Made by a program: the position numbers and the translations under genes
Shown: positions 1 to 31,359 of the stretch, piece after piece
Numbering within the stretch: the stretch's first letter is position 1
Layout of the letters: every line of letters begins with the position of its first letter
The notes under the pieces: generated by a model
What the model saw: only the letters and a program-made list of their open reading frames with translations
Database searches by the model: none
Told to the model about the DNA's origin: nothing
Source of the DNA: Muraenolepis orangiensis
Taxonomy: Eukaryota > Chordata > Actinopteri > Gadiformes > Muraenolepididae
Reading direction: 5' to 3'
DNA length: 64,000 nucleotides
Assembly: GCA_027704905.1 (NCBI GenBank)
Contig: CM051002.1
Span: 18,958,123 to 19,022,122 of the forward strand

Positions 1-918
1 CAAAGAGTAGAAAGAAGCAGGACAGAACCCATGTGGACAAACACTGCAATCCACCCCCTGACTGACTGACACACACACACACGCACACACACACACGCAC
101 GCACGATCCCTTCCAAACATCATCATCCTTTCGACAATAATCTTGATTTGTTGGGTCTACATATATGCTATGAGCATGATGAGCAGAGTGAAACCCTATT
201 GTCTCTTTCTCTCCCACCCTCTGTATTCAACTATCAGAGGCGGTGGTCACACCAAGGCTAATATTATGGAAATTAGTTCATTAATCAATGGCTAAAACAG
301 GCTTTTATCTGGCAAGCCAGAGCAGCCGTCTCTGCTTAGCCTCCGTGCTGCTGCTGGGTCAGATAACTAACACACACACACACACACACACAGCTGTTGA
401 CGGGGGAGGAAAAAGACAAATATTTGATTCCCCTTGGACAATTTAACGTGGAGAGGCATCAACATGAATATATTGCTTTTACACATCAACCGGCTTGGCG
501 TTTAAATGGGGCTCAGAACAGTTGTTCTAAGCACCGCTGTACCTGTGACAGAAGAAAATCAATGCATTTAGACTGCAGCAATACTGGCACTTTCCTCTCC
601 TGCTCGATCCCTCCCTCTCTCTCTCTCTCTCTCTCCTCTCTCTCTCACACAGAGTCTCTCTCCTTCCCTCTGTTCCACCCTACCCCACACCCCCTCCCCT
701 GCCTTCCCCTGCTCTCTCTCTCTCCCTCTCCCTCCCTCCGCCCGGACTGGCTTGGTGGGGTAAACACAGGAAGAGAGCAGGCTCTGTTCCACCAGGCCAG
801 CGAGGCTGAGGCTGAGGCGGGGTGTTCCTGCCCAGCTCCTGCACCGGGGTCAAAAGTTTACTGTGGTTTTCATTTCACCTTTCTCTCAGCCAATCGCAGC
901 GCAGCGCTCCACCGCACC

Positions 919-930
919 TGAACTTTGACC
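919..930 (+). promoter_or_regulatory. HNF4/DR1-like nuclear receptor half-site pair
   Basis: The bases TGAACTTTGACC match the HNF4-type direct repeat with one-base spacing. It stands alone in a non-coding stretch, so it is only a candidate binding site. Confidence 0.25.
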
Positions 931-1539
931 CCCCCTGGGCAAAGAATTCCTCTCAAAGAGGTTCTGATGCTGCCTCCCCCCCCCTCCACCGTTTCTGTTT
1001 CCAGTTGTTTAACAGAACGTGGGTGAGGAAGAACCTTTCCGAAAGAAAGGATAGAGGAACAATTTGTAAGATTGAAACATGGCTTTGATTAGGAAAACAA
1101 ACCTTAAGACAGAAGTGCCACCACTAGACAACGTGCACAAAGCAGCCATTACCACTGGGCTTGTTTTCTGTAAACAAGAAACACAACGAGTGACGGAGTA
1201 TGGAAAACGTGCAGTGCGTGTACCCTCCTCGCCGGGCGGGGGCGCGGACCCCATCAAACCCGTGTTTAAATGACTTATGAGGACACGCTGGCAACAGGGG
1301 TCACTGCCACCAAGTGTTCAACACACACACACAAAGTGTGTGTGTGTTCGCTTTCTCTCTGTGTGTGCGTGTGTGTGTGTGTGTGTGTTATAGAACACCA
1401 TTTCAGACTCCAATCCAGGTTGGTTGGTCGGTCTCTCTCTCTCTCTCTCTCCCTCTCTCCTGGGTGCCACTGTGTTCTGCTCCATCTGCTGGGTGATTAT
1501 GCCTACACAGCTAATCAGGCTCCCTGTCCTGTGGCATCA

Positions 1540-1722
1540 GGCAGCGAGACAGCTACAGGACAGTGAGCAGTAGTAGTCTGTCCTACGGCTGGAAGGCAGC
1601 GAGACAGCTACAGGACAGTGAGCAGTAGTAGTCTGTCCTACGGCTGGAAGGCAGCGAGACAGCTACAGGACAGTGAGACAGCTACGGGACAGTGAGACAG
1701 CTACGGGACAGTGAGCAGGAGT
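1540..1722. repeat. 55-bp minisatellite, about 3 copies
   Basis: A unit starting GGCAGCGAGACAGCTAC recurs at 1540, 1595 and 1650, exactly 55 bp apart. The last copy breaks into a shorter 20-bp sub-repeat (ACAGCTACGGGACAGTGAG). Confidence 0.85.
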
Positions 1723-1999
1723 CTGGACTGCACGGCGGGCCGCTCTCTGCTACAGGATGTGTTGATCCGAGTGTTGCGCTGGCACAAGGAGTGCCGGTAC
1801 CCAGGTCGTTATACTCGTTTAAAGCAAACACCTTCCACTGCAACGTTTCAAACTTTAGTCGTTAGCTCCGACACAAAGCATTTTGTGCGCCGCAAAGAAA
1901 ATAAACAGACGTCAGAATGTGAGGACAATGGGGGCGGTGCTACGTAGCACGGCTCTCCGTTAAGAGGCTATTTGGGCCGTTTCTCCCCAACTGGACCGA

Positions 2000-2243
<244 letters not shown>

Positions 2244-5200
2244 AGCTTTGGCAGTGGCCACGTTGATGCATATGCCAGTCTACAGCTTGTCCTATAAGAC
2301 AAGCTGTGCTTTAACCATCGGGCATTCATCACCAAAATGTAGATGCATGCACCCAACCACGAGGTAAACCTTTCAACCAATGGCATGGTAGAACCCAGGG
2401 GGTGAAAGAGGCCATGCATTACCCTGCATACGGTTACTTGGATTAACTGTATCTAGTGTATGGTCTAGTTGTTGATTTCTTTAATTTGATGTCAAAATGT
2501 TATAGGCATACAGAGTTTGACACAAAACAACGACGCACAGTACAGTACACAGCAAACATTTCAGTTCTGCTATTCTGGCGGAAAGAAGGGAAAAAAAACA
2601 ACCACCCCCAGTAGTTTCCCTCACTACCGACCTCGAGACCTAATGCACTGCTTTCACGACAGGCTTCATAAACAACGGTGACATCACGGGGAAAGAAAGT
2701 CGGGCGCTCTGACACTGACAGGGGCGCTTTCCACTTAATCCACATCCAACCCCAATTAGCAACAGAAAGTGTTGGGCTTGGGCAGGGGAGGGGGGTGAGG
2801 TGAGACGTTCCTGGCCAGCGCTGACATGAAGCCGTGGTCCACCCAACTCCCCTCCCCTCCCCTCATGTTGAAGTGGAACTCTGTGTCACTCAAGACTTGG
2901 ACTTTCCTCTGGGCTATACAGGGGTGGAGGCAGGAGGAGGAGGGGGGGGGGGCATACATAGGGCAGGAAAGGGGTGGGCACTTGGGTCGAAGGCAGGAGG
3001 GGAGGGGCAGAATGAAAGCAAGGTGTCCGCGGGAGGAGTTGAGAAGTTCATCCAGAAATTTAACTTGGGTCCACCGCACCCACTGTTTCCCCCTCACCAC
3101 CATCCTCTCCATCGGCTTCTCTCTCTCTCACAAACTCTCTCTTTCTCACATTAACTCTCTCGTCTGGTAGAAAGAGAAAAGAAAGTCGGAGAATAAAAGA
3201 GAAGAGAGAGCGAGACAGTCAGAGACAGAAAGCGTGACCGAGACCGAGAGAACGAATGCAAGAGAGAGAAAAGTGAAACGGCAAACAGGGGGAGAGCGAG
3301 AGAGAGAGAGAGAGCAAGAGAACGAAAGAGAGAGAGCATCTGGTAACATTTATCCACAAACTGAACTTCTTTCCACCCCAAGTCTCCGCCCCCCCCCCCC
3401 CCCCCCCCCACCCCAAAAGAAAAAAAAGAAAGAAAAGAAAAAAGAGACTTCAGGACGGAGGCCCTAAACAAAACAACAAACCTCGACTGTGACTTTACTA
3501 CGGTGAAAATGAAACTAGGACTTGGTCCCTCTCCCCCTATGGTTGGTTCAGGTGAAGCCCTTTTTTTTACGAGCATTCTTCAGCAGAGGGAGAGAAAGTT
3601 AAAGGGGGGGGAGGAGTGGGGGGAGTTGAAGAGGAAGGGCAGAGAAAGGGGGGGGGGAGGGCATAGCTCTTGGCACCCCCGTCCCTAATAAACTTTTGCT
3701 TTCGTCCAATCAACTGCGACTGCAGCGAGTGAACTGTTCCAAAGACTCACTGGTTATAAACTTGAATTGGGTGCAATGATTACTTCAGGCTGCCCGTTTG
3801 GCTTTAGGTAGAAGTGTGCACGGCTCACATATGGCTCAACTATAGCCTAGCATTTGGCCATTACCTCAGAGTTGAAGGAGAGGAGGAGTGTCAAAGCCTA
3901 AAAAAAAAATATAATAATAATAATAATAATAAAAAGGAGGGAAAGACATAAAAGGGTTGTTGAATGAAAGAGATGCACCAGAAACACGGAGCTAGACTGC
4001 CATCTTAAGCTGGTCACCGTGGGCCCGTCTGCTTGGCTTCCTCCAGCAGGAGAGAGAGAGGGGAGGAGAGGGGGGAGAGGGGAGGAGAGGGGGAGAGCAG
4101 CTCACACTGTAATGTTTACTTGTCTGGGCAACGTTGCTGTGAATATTTCAGAAGGTGGAAACACAACGATCCGGTTTGAGAGAGCGTCTGTGTGTGGCAG
4201 TGGAAGGCAGGGGAACGTTTGAAAGTAAAGCCACCATTTGTGTACAAGTTAGCGCACACACACACACACCACACACACACACACGACTTTGAAAAGAAGC
4301 CAAGTTGACCCTGCATACACATTGAATGCAAGTATGCATGCATGTGCAAAGACGTCCACAGTGTTTTCACCACTAACTCACCAGTCTAGACGATATGGTA
4401 GGAGCTCAGAATTCAGAACCAGGCACAGGTCATCCTGTGAGAGATAGCTCCTAACCAGCAACCCTCCCTCCCTCCCAGCCACCTCCCCCTCCTCCTCCTC
4501 CTGTTGCCTGACAGAAAAAGGTACCAAGGAGTCAGATTTCAATTAGGGGGAAACAATAGTCTTTCCCTTTCAGGTGCCTTGCCCGTGCCTCCTGCAGCCT
4601 GGAGCCGGTGTGGGCGGTTTGAGACGCATGCCGGCGGCTGATTGGACGTTAACTTGAAGCTAAGCACGCGGGGGTGCTGCCACCGCCGCTGGTCCCGCCT
4701 TCTCTTGTTGTGCCCGGTCCGACTGAGTCAGTGGCATTCCTTCGCTGTGTAGTCAGACAACAACGGCGCAAATATGCCACTTGATGAGACAATGACAGCC
4801 ATCGTCACATTTTTCGATGGGCTGAGCTCATGAATAATTACTCAGGTGTCTCGCGACACAAGTGTTCCTTCGGGATATCCACTCAAGAGAAGAAACATCA
4901 GCCGGCGTCATCCTAGTCACAGATGACCTGGGACAACAGCGGCCCCACTGTTCAACGTGCACAGTAGCCTGAACAGGCGAGATCTGCACCTCTGATCTTC
5001 TCACAATCTGGTGATGCGCTGAAAGAATTTCTCCTCTCGAGTCCCACAAGAAAATGTGATAAGTTAATGAATTATTGAGACGGGGACAAGCGGACAAAGA
5101 GTGAAAGCTACGCACCCACCAGTCACTTCTTCACCCCATCTGCTGTCAATGAATTCCCCCCAAAGATTGATTCATTGTTAATGCAGCCTGACGCGCTGTG

Positions 5201-6212
5201 AGAGGGGGGAAGAAAGAGAGATAAAGAGACAGGGGGGCACCGTTTGCCACAAATATGAGCAGAGCGCGTTCAGTGGCCGGGTTCCCACAGCGGGTTCCCA
5301 CCCCTCTCCCACCCAGTAGAAGGCTGCATCCGCGGGATTAACTAATGGCATTCCAGCATATACTCAACAAGAAAGACATCTTTGCCGGGTGGAAGAATGT
5401 GCGATGATGCTCTCACTTGATCAATCCTAACTTGCCCCACAATGACTAAAATACGGTTGTCAGGAGGAGCACAATAGCCGCGTTCATAACAAACCTTCAG
5501 GGGGACCCCGCTCATCATGGCGGTTCTGCGTGGACGATGGTGTTCACATCATTCACCAGGCACCACATCACGTGGGGCCAAAACAAGACTGAGCACACCT
5601 AGACATCCACACACATGGGTTTCTGCCACGATGATGACTAACTAACTAACCTCCGCTGTCGTTTGGACTACTGCACGTGAGCCAGCTGCTTAAAAAGGAG
5701 GCCCCCCTGTGGTGCTGCTACGGTGTTCAGCAAACTAATGGTCTTCTCAGCAGCAGGTATACATGGGGATATAGTACACTATACACACCATAGTGCACGC
5801 TTCAGAGCTACGCTGCAACATGTCCCTCTCACCTACATACACACAGAGAGAGAGAGAGAACGAGAACGAGAGCGAGAGCGAGAGAGAACACATATTTGTA
5901 CATACACACATATGCACACACACGGATACCTTTAGATCTAGCGTGTCACCATACTCATGGCACATTGGACGTTACAACATGCACGTAACACCTAAACAAA
6001 TAGCAATGTACAAACAAAAAAGCGAGACAACACACAGGGGTCCCAACAGAAGGTGTGTTTTATCTACGTCAATCAAAAAGAGTGACGATAATGAACAATA
6101 CACACACACACGCACACAACTTGGCCATCAGAGGACCTCAACCTCGACACACGCCGTTCTGCAGCCACACAGTAGTGTTACAAAAGTCGAGCCGTACACG
6201 CGAAACAAGTTA

Positions 6213-6213
<1 letters not shown>

Positions 6214-6297
<84 letters not shown>
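6214..6297. repeat. (TG)n microsatellite
   Basis: A pure TG array of about 84 bp in non-coding sequence. Confidence 0.95.
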
Positions 6298-6298
<1 letters not shown>

Positions 6299-6856
6299 AT
6301 AAACGAGCATACATTGTCGATTGGGTCCCGTAAGATTACCGTACTACACCGGTGCACACACACCCCGAATCCTCATACCTGTTTACATACAAAGAAGTAA
6401 CCGTATAGTATCGACGGTAGACTTGACCCCCAACTGCAGAGTCGTCCTCACGTTGTTCTTGTGCTCTTATTATTATTATTATTATTGTTATTATTGTTAT
6501 TATCATCACCACCATCGTCGTCGTCGTCCGTTAAACTTTGTATTGTACCTGATTAAATAAATTTAAAACATCGCCGCCTGGCCCACACCAACCACAACAA
6601 CAACAACCCCAAAAAGCAAAGCAACAGCCATACGGGGGGGAACACGAACTAGAACCAGAAGAATAACAAGAATAACCCTCTGTGCTTCACAGAGTGGAGC
6701 GCCCGGCTGCTCGGTGTATTACGGTAACACGGAGACTCCGCTCCGCTCAAACACTACAAACTGCCTCACTAAAGGGGGCTAAAAGAGTCCGTTTCTCGGT
6801 GTATAGTCGAGACCTCTCCCCGTGGCTAAAGTGGGAAAAAAGAGGGAGAAACTCAC

Positions 6857-7060
6857 CGGCCTCTGTGGTTTCATTGAGTAGACCGACCAGCCTCTCTCTC
6901 TCTCTGTGTGTTTTCTCGCGTCTATGAACTCTCCGCCATCTTCAGCAGGACTGTTTGTTTAAATGGAAAACACTCCCAAAGCGCAAAGAAGAAGAAGCCA
7001 GCCCAGCTCGTTGGAGAAGGGCGGCGAAGTGTGGCCTTCTGGGTATTGTAGTTCCTCTTC
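6857..7060 (-). promoter_or_regulatory. Minus-strand promoter and first exon (ncoa3 by synteny?)
   Basis: Read on the minus strand, 7055-7033 contains ACTACAATACCCAGAAGGCC, a near-perfect ZNF143/GFY promoter motif. At 6942-6931 lies AAGATGGCGGAG, a YY1-type site usually just downstream of a transcription start. A strong 5' splice site (GCCG then GTGAGT) follows at 6857/6856. The order promoter motif, YY1 site, donor fits a non-coding first exon transcribed leftwards. The ATG inside the YY1 site opens a reading frame of only five codons. In human, NCOA3 lies head to head with ZMYND8, so ncoa3 is a reasonable but unproven guess. Its coding exons would lie outside the window. Confidence 0.6.
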
Positions 7061-8412
7061 GCCCCGGCCCGGGTTAAAATTAACGGCTCGGTTTCGGAGA
7101 CTGAACTACAAACAGACTAGAAATAAATACCCGTAGGTGATAAGAGCAGCAGTCAAGGATATTATTGGAGGGGGGGGGGGGGTCTTAACGCATTAGTTTA
7201 TTTATAGGCGCTCTCTACGTACGGCGCCATTCACATCACACAGGGGGAAAAAACATAATCTATATATAAATATAGAAAATTATTCTGCTAATTTCGGAGT
7301 GCTGGTTTAAGTTTTTCTTTTTTTAAACGGAGGTACATGTAGGTGGCCCTCGTCAGAGACTATTTTATAAAAAAGCTTAATTAGGCGTATTTAAAAAACA
7401 ACAACATATGCTTTCGGTGTGCTGATACAAATATAATATTTCACATGCACGTCATATTAGGCCAAGCCCAGGGCCTACATCAAAAGGCCTATAGTCAAAA
7501 GTTGAAGGGACTTAAAGGTTTATTATTGCCAGGGGAACCCCACTGGAGATGGACACTCAAGGTCATATCAGATCATATCAGCCAACATGTCATTTAATTC
7601 TCAACATGTGAAACTAAGGTGTATAAACTAAGAAGGTATGTGCGCTGGCAAACTTAATTGCAGGGTAAGAAAGACTGAGCTGAGCTCCACGGAGAGGCTA
7701 CGGAAGATGGAAGCAACTGTCTCCATGGTGATATGTAAGACACTAGTACACACTCGGTGGAGAAACCCGACTGCTGGGGAGAGGGAAGGGAGGGAGGGGG
7801 ATGGGAAGGGGAGGGAGGAGGGGATGGGAGGGAGGGGGAGGGGAGGGAGGAGGGGAGAGAGAGGGGGATGGGAGGGAGAGAGGGGGAGGGGAGCGGACGG
7901 GTTTGGGTGGAGAGGAGGCGGTGTGAACCTCTGGGTAATTAGCCCCTCACTTGCGCTTTCCCTTCCCCTCCATTCCCATAAACATAATTCCCATAAACAG
8001 TGACCATGTTTTAAGGTGCGAAGTGTGGAACAAGGAGGCTTTCGGTACGAGAACAACACCCTTCTATTGGAATTCTAAAGTTTTCATTCTCTTTTTTTGG
8101 GTTGGACTAAAAGGTTGCCACAATAAGAGTGGAGATGATTGAAGTTCATTGCCTTTTGGCGTACACTTTCAAACATGGACCAGACCAGTTGGAGTGAGGC
8201 CATGATCGTGTAGATTGGCAAATTATAGATGGTGCTTGTTTGCACATGTAGTCAGACATGTAGTCCTACTAATGGCCTTCTTTTAACTATCTAATAAGCT
8301 ACACAGAATTGTGTAGGCTATGCTGTTTGCTATTTATGGGCTGTGGTCTCCCTATTGTCCTTCGAGTCTACAACCACACACGGTGCCCCTAGCACTGAGA
8401 TTTGGATGTATG

Positions 8413-8517
<105 letters not shown>

Positions 8518-8801
8518 CGTCAATTACATTCCACAGAGACCTAAGCGGGCCCATGGCCCTGTGTTTGCGCCCCTTCCCCCACCCAACACAGAGGACTGAC
8601 CTCCCCCTCCCTGTCAGAGAGACACTTATCCCACCCCCATCCCACTTAGCCTCTCCACGTTGAAAGGAGATAACAGTTTGAAAGGACAGGAGATAGCCTT
8701 ATAATCATTAATGTATTCAGAAGGGTTTACCTGCAAACAACCAGCCGCATGCCTCCCATTGCTCCAAACAGAGACCCTCCCCCCAAACACCACACGACAC
8801 A

Positions 8802-9124
8802 CCAGGAGGGGAACATCCAGGAGGAGAACCACACAACCACCAGGAGGAGAACCACACATCCACCAGGAGGAGAACCACACATCATCCAGGAGGAGAACCG
8901 CACAACTACCAGGAGGAGAACCACACAACCACCAGGAGGAGAACCACACATCCACCAGGAGGAGAACCACACATCATCCAGGAGGAGAACCACACATCCA
9001 CCAGGAGGAGAACCACACATCCACTAGGAGGAGAACCACACATCATCCAGGAGGAGAACCACACATCCACCAGGAGGAGAACCACACATCCACTAGGAGG
9101 AGAACCACACAACCACTAGGAGCA
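8802..9124. repeat. 23-bp minisatellite, about 14 copies
   Basis: The unit AGGAGGAGAACCACACATCC plus three bases repeats head to tail with small variants. Because 23 is not a multiple of three and no unit carries a stop, the frames stay open on both strands and give a 23-residue apparent peptide repeat. That openness is a by-product of the repeat and not evidence for a gene. Confidence 0.9.
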
Positions 9125-10749
9125 AACCTGTATCATTAAAACACTAAATGGCTCAAGTTAGTGACCCCAATTTCAGAAAACGAGCTCGAACGTATATGTG
9201 AAGCAGAAAGTTAGCTTCTTAGAGTGCATTCGACTGGGTCAATACATTTGCAACACAATTTGTGAAATAATAATAATAATAATAAAAGTGAAATAAAAAT
9301 AGTATACATATTATATATATTAGTATATATATTTACTAAAATGTCAATAAATACACATTTAACATTATATTTAAATGCGGGCCTATAGATTGAGTTGCAT
9401 TGGCATCGTTTACAAGTGGATCTGAGCGTAAGGCTGTCTGAGGCCTGCTGTTTGCTCTTGAGTTTCGGCTGACACGTTCGGCAATGAAGCAACAAAAAAA
9501 CCGCAGTTGAAAGCAGGCGTCACATGGCGAGCAGAGCGCGCCTCACGGTCCTCTGCAGACGCAGCGCAAACCAGCTCGAGGTCGCCACCTACAGCACGAC
9601 TCGGGAACTACTCTCTCCGGCCTGTTGTTTTGTCACGCTGCACACACATCTGGGGACCATACTGGACAATACTGGTAAACCGTGTGCAATGTATTATCTC
9701 TACACATAATGTCATGTCTTACTTAACAATATATCTTTTGAAATATAAATGGTGCAAGATTAATCATAAAGGCTTCGACAGCCTTTAAATACAAGAGCCA
9801 ATCCGCAGTCGTTTTCTCACCGTTTAAGTTCAGCATTAGACAGACTGGTTATTGTCTTAGAACCTGCTTTTAAATAGGAACGACACTGGAAAAAAACGAG
9901 TGAAGTGGTATTTTTGCATACTGTCCTAGTATAAAACCGTAATGATTTCTGACCCCCTCTTGGCTTTTGCTAGTCTCTGCTCTCTGCACTACCACTATTA
10001 TGGCACAAGGGGTCGCTTCTTTACTTCAGGTTATAATCACATTTGTATAATCACAAGTAGGTTAATGTTTATGTTTCTAGATTGGTCGGCCTACATGACA
10101 GTGCCCCTAATATAAACGAATACAACATGTATTTAAGTCCTGCAGTGTATTGTCTGCAAACCATATGTAGATATGACATAAAGACAAAGAGATAGACACG
10201 TCAGACTTTAACCTGTATTAATGAGGTCAAATTGTATGGCTACCTTATTCTGTTTACGTCCAGCTTCAGGGTTGAAATCAATAATACCAAAAACCAAAGA
10301 TTACATTAGTCTTGGTACAGCTTCCAACTCCAAGACAAATCATGTTAATATAGAATGTAAGTAATACAACATACTTAATTCATGATGAAGTCTGATAGAT
10401 TACAAAATGAGAAGATGAGAGGTTAATGTGATTGGCGGTAATCTATAATAGCACCGTGGCATGTTAACCTCTGTCAGCGCTCAGTAAGTACACCCTGCTC
10501 GCCCTGGGCCTGTATTTGTATAACAGGTTTTTTTTAACTTCCTGTCAGAGACCGTTTGCCATTGGGGTGTGCTCTAGAGAGACAAAGGCTTCTCTGAGCG
10601 TGTAGGCCTCAGGCCTGTCCATATGCACAAACACCTCCTTGTAAAATAACATAACAGAAGCCGATTAAGATTTCTTAACCACTGTGGGACGTGTTCTTGG
10701 CAGCGTGTGTGTTGGCCGTGTGTCCTTTGGTGTATTTTTTGATTCAGGC

Positions 10750-11009
10750 CTTGATCCTCTCTTTCCTCTCACAGAGCTTCAGACTGCCGACGTGCTAAAC
10801 AAAAGCGAGGCAGCCAGGAAGTGCAGCGGCCAATCGGCTGCCGCCTTACATTTCCCCCCGCAACAGTGGCCACTCCTGGCAGGCCTCTTATGAGAGCAGT
10901 AGATCAGACAGCTCTGAGAGCGAGGCTGTGCTCTGAGCAGGGTGAGGGCTGACAAGGCTGTCCTCCATGTTTTAATAAGCATTGATATATCACACAGAGT
11001 TTGTTAGCC
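10750..11009 (+). promoter_or_regulatory. zmynd8: Putative zmynd8 promoter / 5' UTR
   Basis: This is the sequence directly upstream of the Met-His-Pro-Gln-Ser start exon. It has a CCAAT box at about 10829-10833 inside CGGCCAATCGGC. No TATA box is evident at a fixed distance. The transcription start is not determined. Other zmynd8 promoters that use the downstream Met-Glu-Ile-Ser-Thr-Arg start are possible. Confidence 0.4.
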
Positions 11010-28568
<17,559 letters not shown>

Positions 28569-28618
28569 GAAGCCCTTCATTCCCTCATTACACTTGACTT
28601 ATGTGCAGCTTTAAGAAA

Positions 28619-28624
28619 AATAAA
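28619..28624 (+). terminator. zmynd8: Polyadenylation signal AATAAA, zmynd8
   Basis: AATAAA lies 51 bp after the zmynd8 stop codon. It would give a very short 3' UTR; longer 3' UTRs reaching toward 29.3 kb are possible. Confidence 0.5.
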
Positions 28625-30075
28625 CGACAAGCTAAAGGACATTGTAGCTCTTCACAAACTCCAGCTATGGGATCAATCTATATAGTTTGAATGGTAATGG
28701 TAATGGTCTGCATTTATATAGCGCTTTTATCCAAAGCGCTTTACAAGTCATGCCTCACATTCACCCATTCATACACCCATTCAACCACCGACGGCGGAGT
28801 CAGCCATCAAGGAGACAGCCGGCAGGTCAGGAGCAGGTAGGGTGAGGGGGTCTTCCTCAAGGACACCTCCACAGTTTTTGCTAGGAGGAGTCGGGGTATG
28901 GAACCAGAAGCGGTATCTTAGGAGGTAGCTACCTCCTAACTCTACCCCCTGAGATACTGCTGCCGCCCTAGCCTTATTAGCCTCCTGTGGTTTCTGCTCC
29001 TGTCATGGCGGGTGTGTACTGCCTGAACACAACAGACTCTTTTAAATGTTACCAAATGCGCATAAGGGGACTACATGTCCCAGTGATCCAATTGATATCT
29101 TTTTTGCCATTTTTTTTTCTTTGCCAGTGCCAAGGAAGTGGACAGCATATTGCGCAGCTGTGTGTGACGGGGAGGAAGTGAACACGGTTATCGGAAAGGA
29201 CCGGATCTTAAAATATAATCACTTGGACCACGTCGCTGTTTTGCTTGAAAGACTATCGGAAGGAATGTCTGTGAATTTCTGTAATATATATATTTATTAT
29301 GTTTCTTTTAATATTGCCTGATATGTATAGTAAAGAAAAAGGTGTTTTTTTAAACAATGTGGAAGCCTGTGATTTTCACATATTGTTTGGTCATGTTCTC
29401 AAAGTCCTTGTCCGTTCTCCGCTCCATCTTGTAGCAGTAGCTGTCCTTAGAAAGAATAACACCCACATTATATTGTAATTACAAAAATAAAAAGGTACAA
29501 TATTTAAATGTAGAATTATATTACAGCTGAGAACAATGCAGAAATGTAAATAGTTTACCGATTGTTGCCTTTTTATTTTATTAATTTATTGTGATTTTTT
29601 TTTCATGGTCAAACAGTCAACTCGTTTTTCAGTGGAGGCACCTACACAATGTTGTATTATGCTGTACAGTAAATTGTACGTTAAGGAAACAAACTGATTC
29701 TGTTGTTTTAATCCAAACCAAATCACCTTGGAAAAAAGAGGAAAATATATAACCACAAATGTGGTAGTAAGAATAATGAATCCATGTCCAGGCACTCAAG
29801 TAGGTTTGCAATTAAAATTGTGATGTAAATGCAGTCACATGTGCTGGCATACACATCATTTTAGATAATAACTCAGATAATAAGTAACTTGTAATGAGTA
29901 ACTCATTGACCAAATTATTTGCACAATTGTGCTAAGAGGGTAATGGATGCTTTTTATGGATGGGTGAGGTAACAAAACAACTAATAATGAGTTATTAAGC
30001 TGCGGCAGACACTCCCACCCCCCCCCCCCCAAAGTGTCTGCAGCCATAGAGTGTGTGGGGGGGCTGTTACATTAT
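28625..30075. other. Between zmynd8 and dido1 5' region; no gene
   Basis: Contains one SINE-type repeat (28686-28965). A strong acceptor-like site (T-rich tract then CCAG) near 29127 could serve an alternative zmynd8 3' exon. The rest is AT-rich sequence with a C-run at 30019-30030. No conserved protein was seen. Confidence 0.5.
28686..28965 (-). mobile_element. SINE-type repeat ending in (ATTACC)n
   Basis: On the minus strand the element ends AAAGCGCTTTGGATAAAAGC, then GCTATATAAATGCAGACC and three ATTACC repeats. This is a very common teleost dispersed repeat 3' end. The body contains GTGTCCTTGAGGAAGACCC, a phrase typical of this family. It shares the GCTTTGGATAAAAGC core with the L2-like LINE at 41092-41708 and, degraded, the SINE at 17222-17395. 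Confidence 0.65.
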
Positions 30076-30079
30076 AATC

Positions 30080-30480
30080 CGTGCAGCGGCGCTTCTCCGC
30101 CTGGCCACTACAGGCGCTGTGTGCGCTCGCGGACGTCCAGTAAACAGACAGCCATCTGCCGCAGTCAGTGAACGACTAGTAGCCAGCGGGAATGGAAAAT
30201 GGAGGATTGACCCAAAGAACTGCGAGGAGGACATCATAATCGAGGATTTGCTCGTAGGTGGGTTAACCAAAAACAATCCAGAAAGCAACGCAGCCTGGTG
30301 TGCAATGTGTGTTGCGTGTGATTTGTAGTATTTTACTACTGGTGTCGCGAAGTTTCTCGAAGGGATACAAACGAGCTGCACAACGTAAGGGGTTGAAGAC
30401 GACGATGGCGGCTAATGAAGTAGCTCGGGAGCTAGCTAGCGTAACCTTGTCGCCGACTCCTCGGTTCGTTTTACATCGGT
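30080..30480 (+). promoter_or_regulatory. dido1: CpG-rich dido1 5' region
   Basis: A CpG-dense block after a repeat-rich stretch. It includes CGATGGCGGCT at 30403-30413 (YY1-like) and a possible non-coding first exon ending near 30257 at GTAG/GTGGGT. An ATG inside the YY1-like site opens a 50-odd codon frame of unknown meaning. I infer this is the dido1 promoter from its position about 2 kb before the start exon. Confidence 0.4.
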
Positions 30481-30869
30481 CATATTGTTTGAGGTACTAC
30501 TTAGACGCCAATGTGCACGTTGTGTTGTTGTGTGTAAGTATACCAGGTTTAACTCTGCGTTCTGCAGTATAGAATAGTCCGGTGTCACGCCTCTCCCCCG
30601 TGGCCTCCTCCTGGTCCGCCCCGGTGGTGTTGTGCTGTAGCATCGTGGGCTCCACGGTGTGTGTGCGGGGGTTATTTGTGTGGGGGTTATGTGTGTGTGT
30701 GGGGGGGGTTATGTTTGTGTGTGGATATCTTTGATTTGTACAATTATGAGTTCAAACTAAACCTACACGTGTTTTCACGTCGTCTCAGCTCGTTGCATTG
30801 GCACCCGAACCCCCACTACGACCCCCTCCCCATGCGGTCCCGTTGGTACAGGGTTCATATTCTGATGGT

Positions 30870-30985
30870 GTATGTGTCACATGAATAAGGTACAGTGTAA
30901 TAATATACAGTGAAATGATAAAAGCCAGCTCAGAAGAAGATGGGCTCGAAATTACCAAAAATACCAAAAGATGTACACACAAATG
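30870..30985 (+). repeat. Interspersed repeat, copy 2
   Basis: GTCACATGAATAAGGTACAGTGTAATAATATACAGTGAAATG matches 17530-17575 with a few changes, in the same orientation. The segment after it (AGCCAGCTCAGAAG) also corresponds. Confidence 0.6.
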
Positions 30986-31359
30986 TACATATTTGCTGTA
31001 TGCATCTTAATATATATATATTCATTTAACAATATAGCTGTCTAACCATAGCGTGTGTGTGCTGTAATGCAGACAGGCCGGTTGGGTATAAAGGAGACTG
31101 TGGTGCAGGTCTTCCAGTCCACGATGACCATGGCTTTAGCTTCTCTAGTGTGTGTGTGTCGTTTATATCAACCAACCGTGTGTACGACTTGAGTGTGTGT
31201 GCAACGTTGTTGTTCAGCCTGCCCTAACGACACATCCACATGTACTACTGGGCCGCAACTCCCAGCGCCACACCGAGTTGTGCTCTTATTGGACCCCGTC
31301 GTGTAGCCAGCCCCCCTGTGTTCATACGTGGGTAGGATGCAATGTGCGGCAATTCATAT

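Noticed and set aside
6963..7136. Short + strand frame MENTPKAQRRRSQPSS in the leftward promoter region
   Set aside because: No homologue recognised, and the motifs nearby point to minus-strand transcription.
8711..9139. Apparent 142-residue repeat protein (ENHTSTRRRTTHHPGG)
   Set aside because: It is the 23-bp minisatellite read in frame; all frames are open and no flanking coding sequence exists.
30404..30572. Frame MAANEVARELASVTLSPTPR
   Set aside because: The ATG belongs to a YY1-like GATGGCGGCT site and the peptide has no known relative; more likely a 5' UTR.
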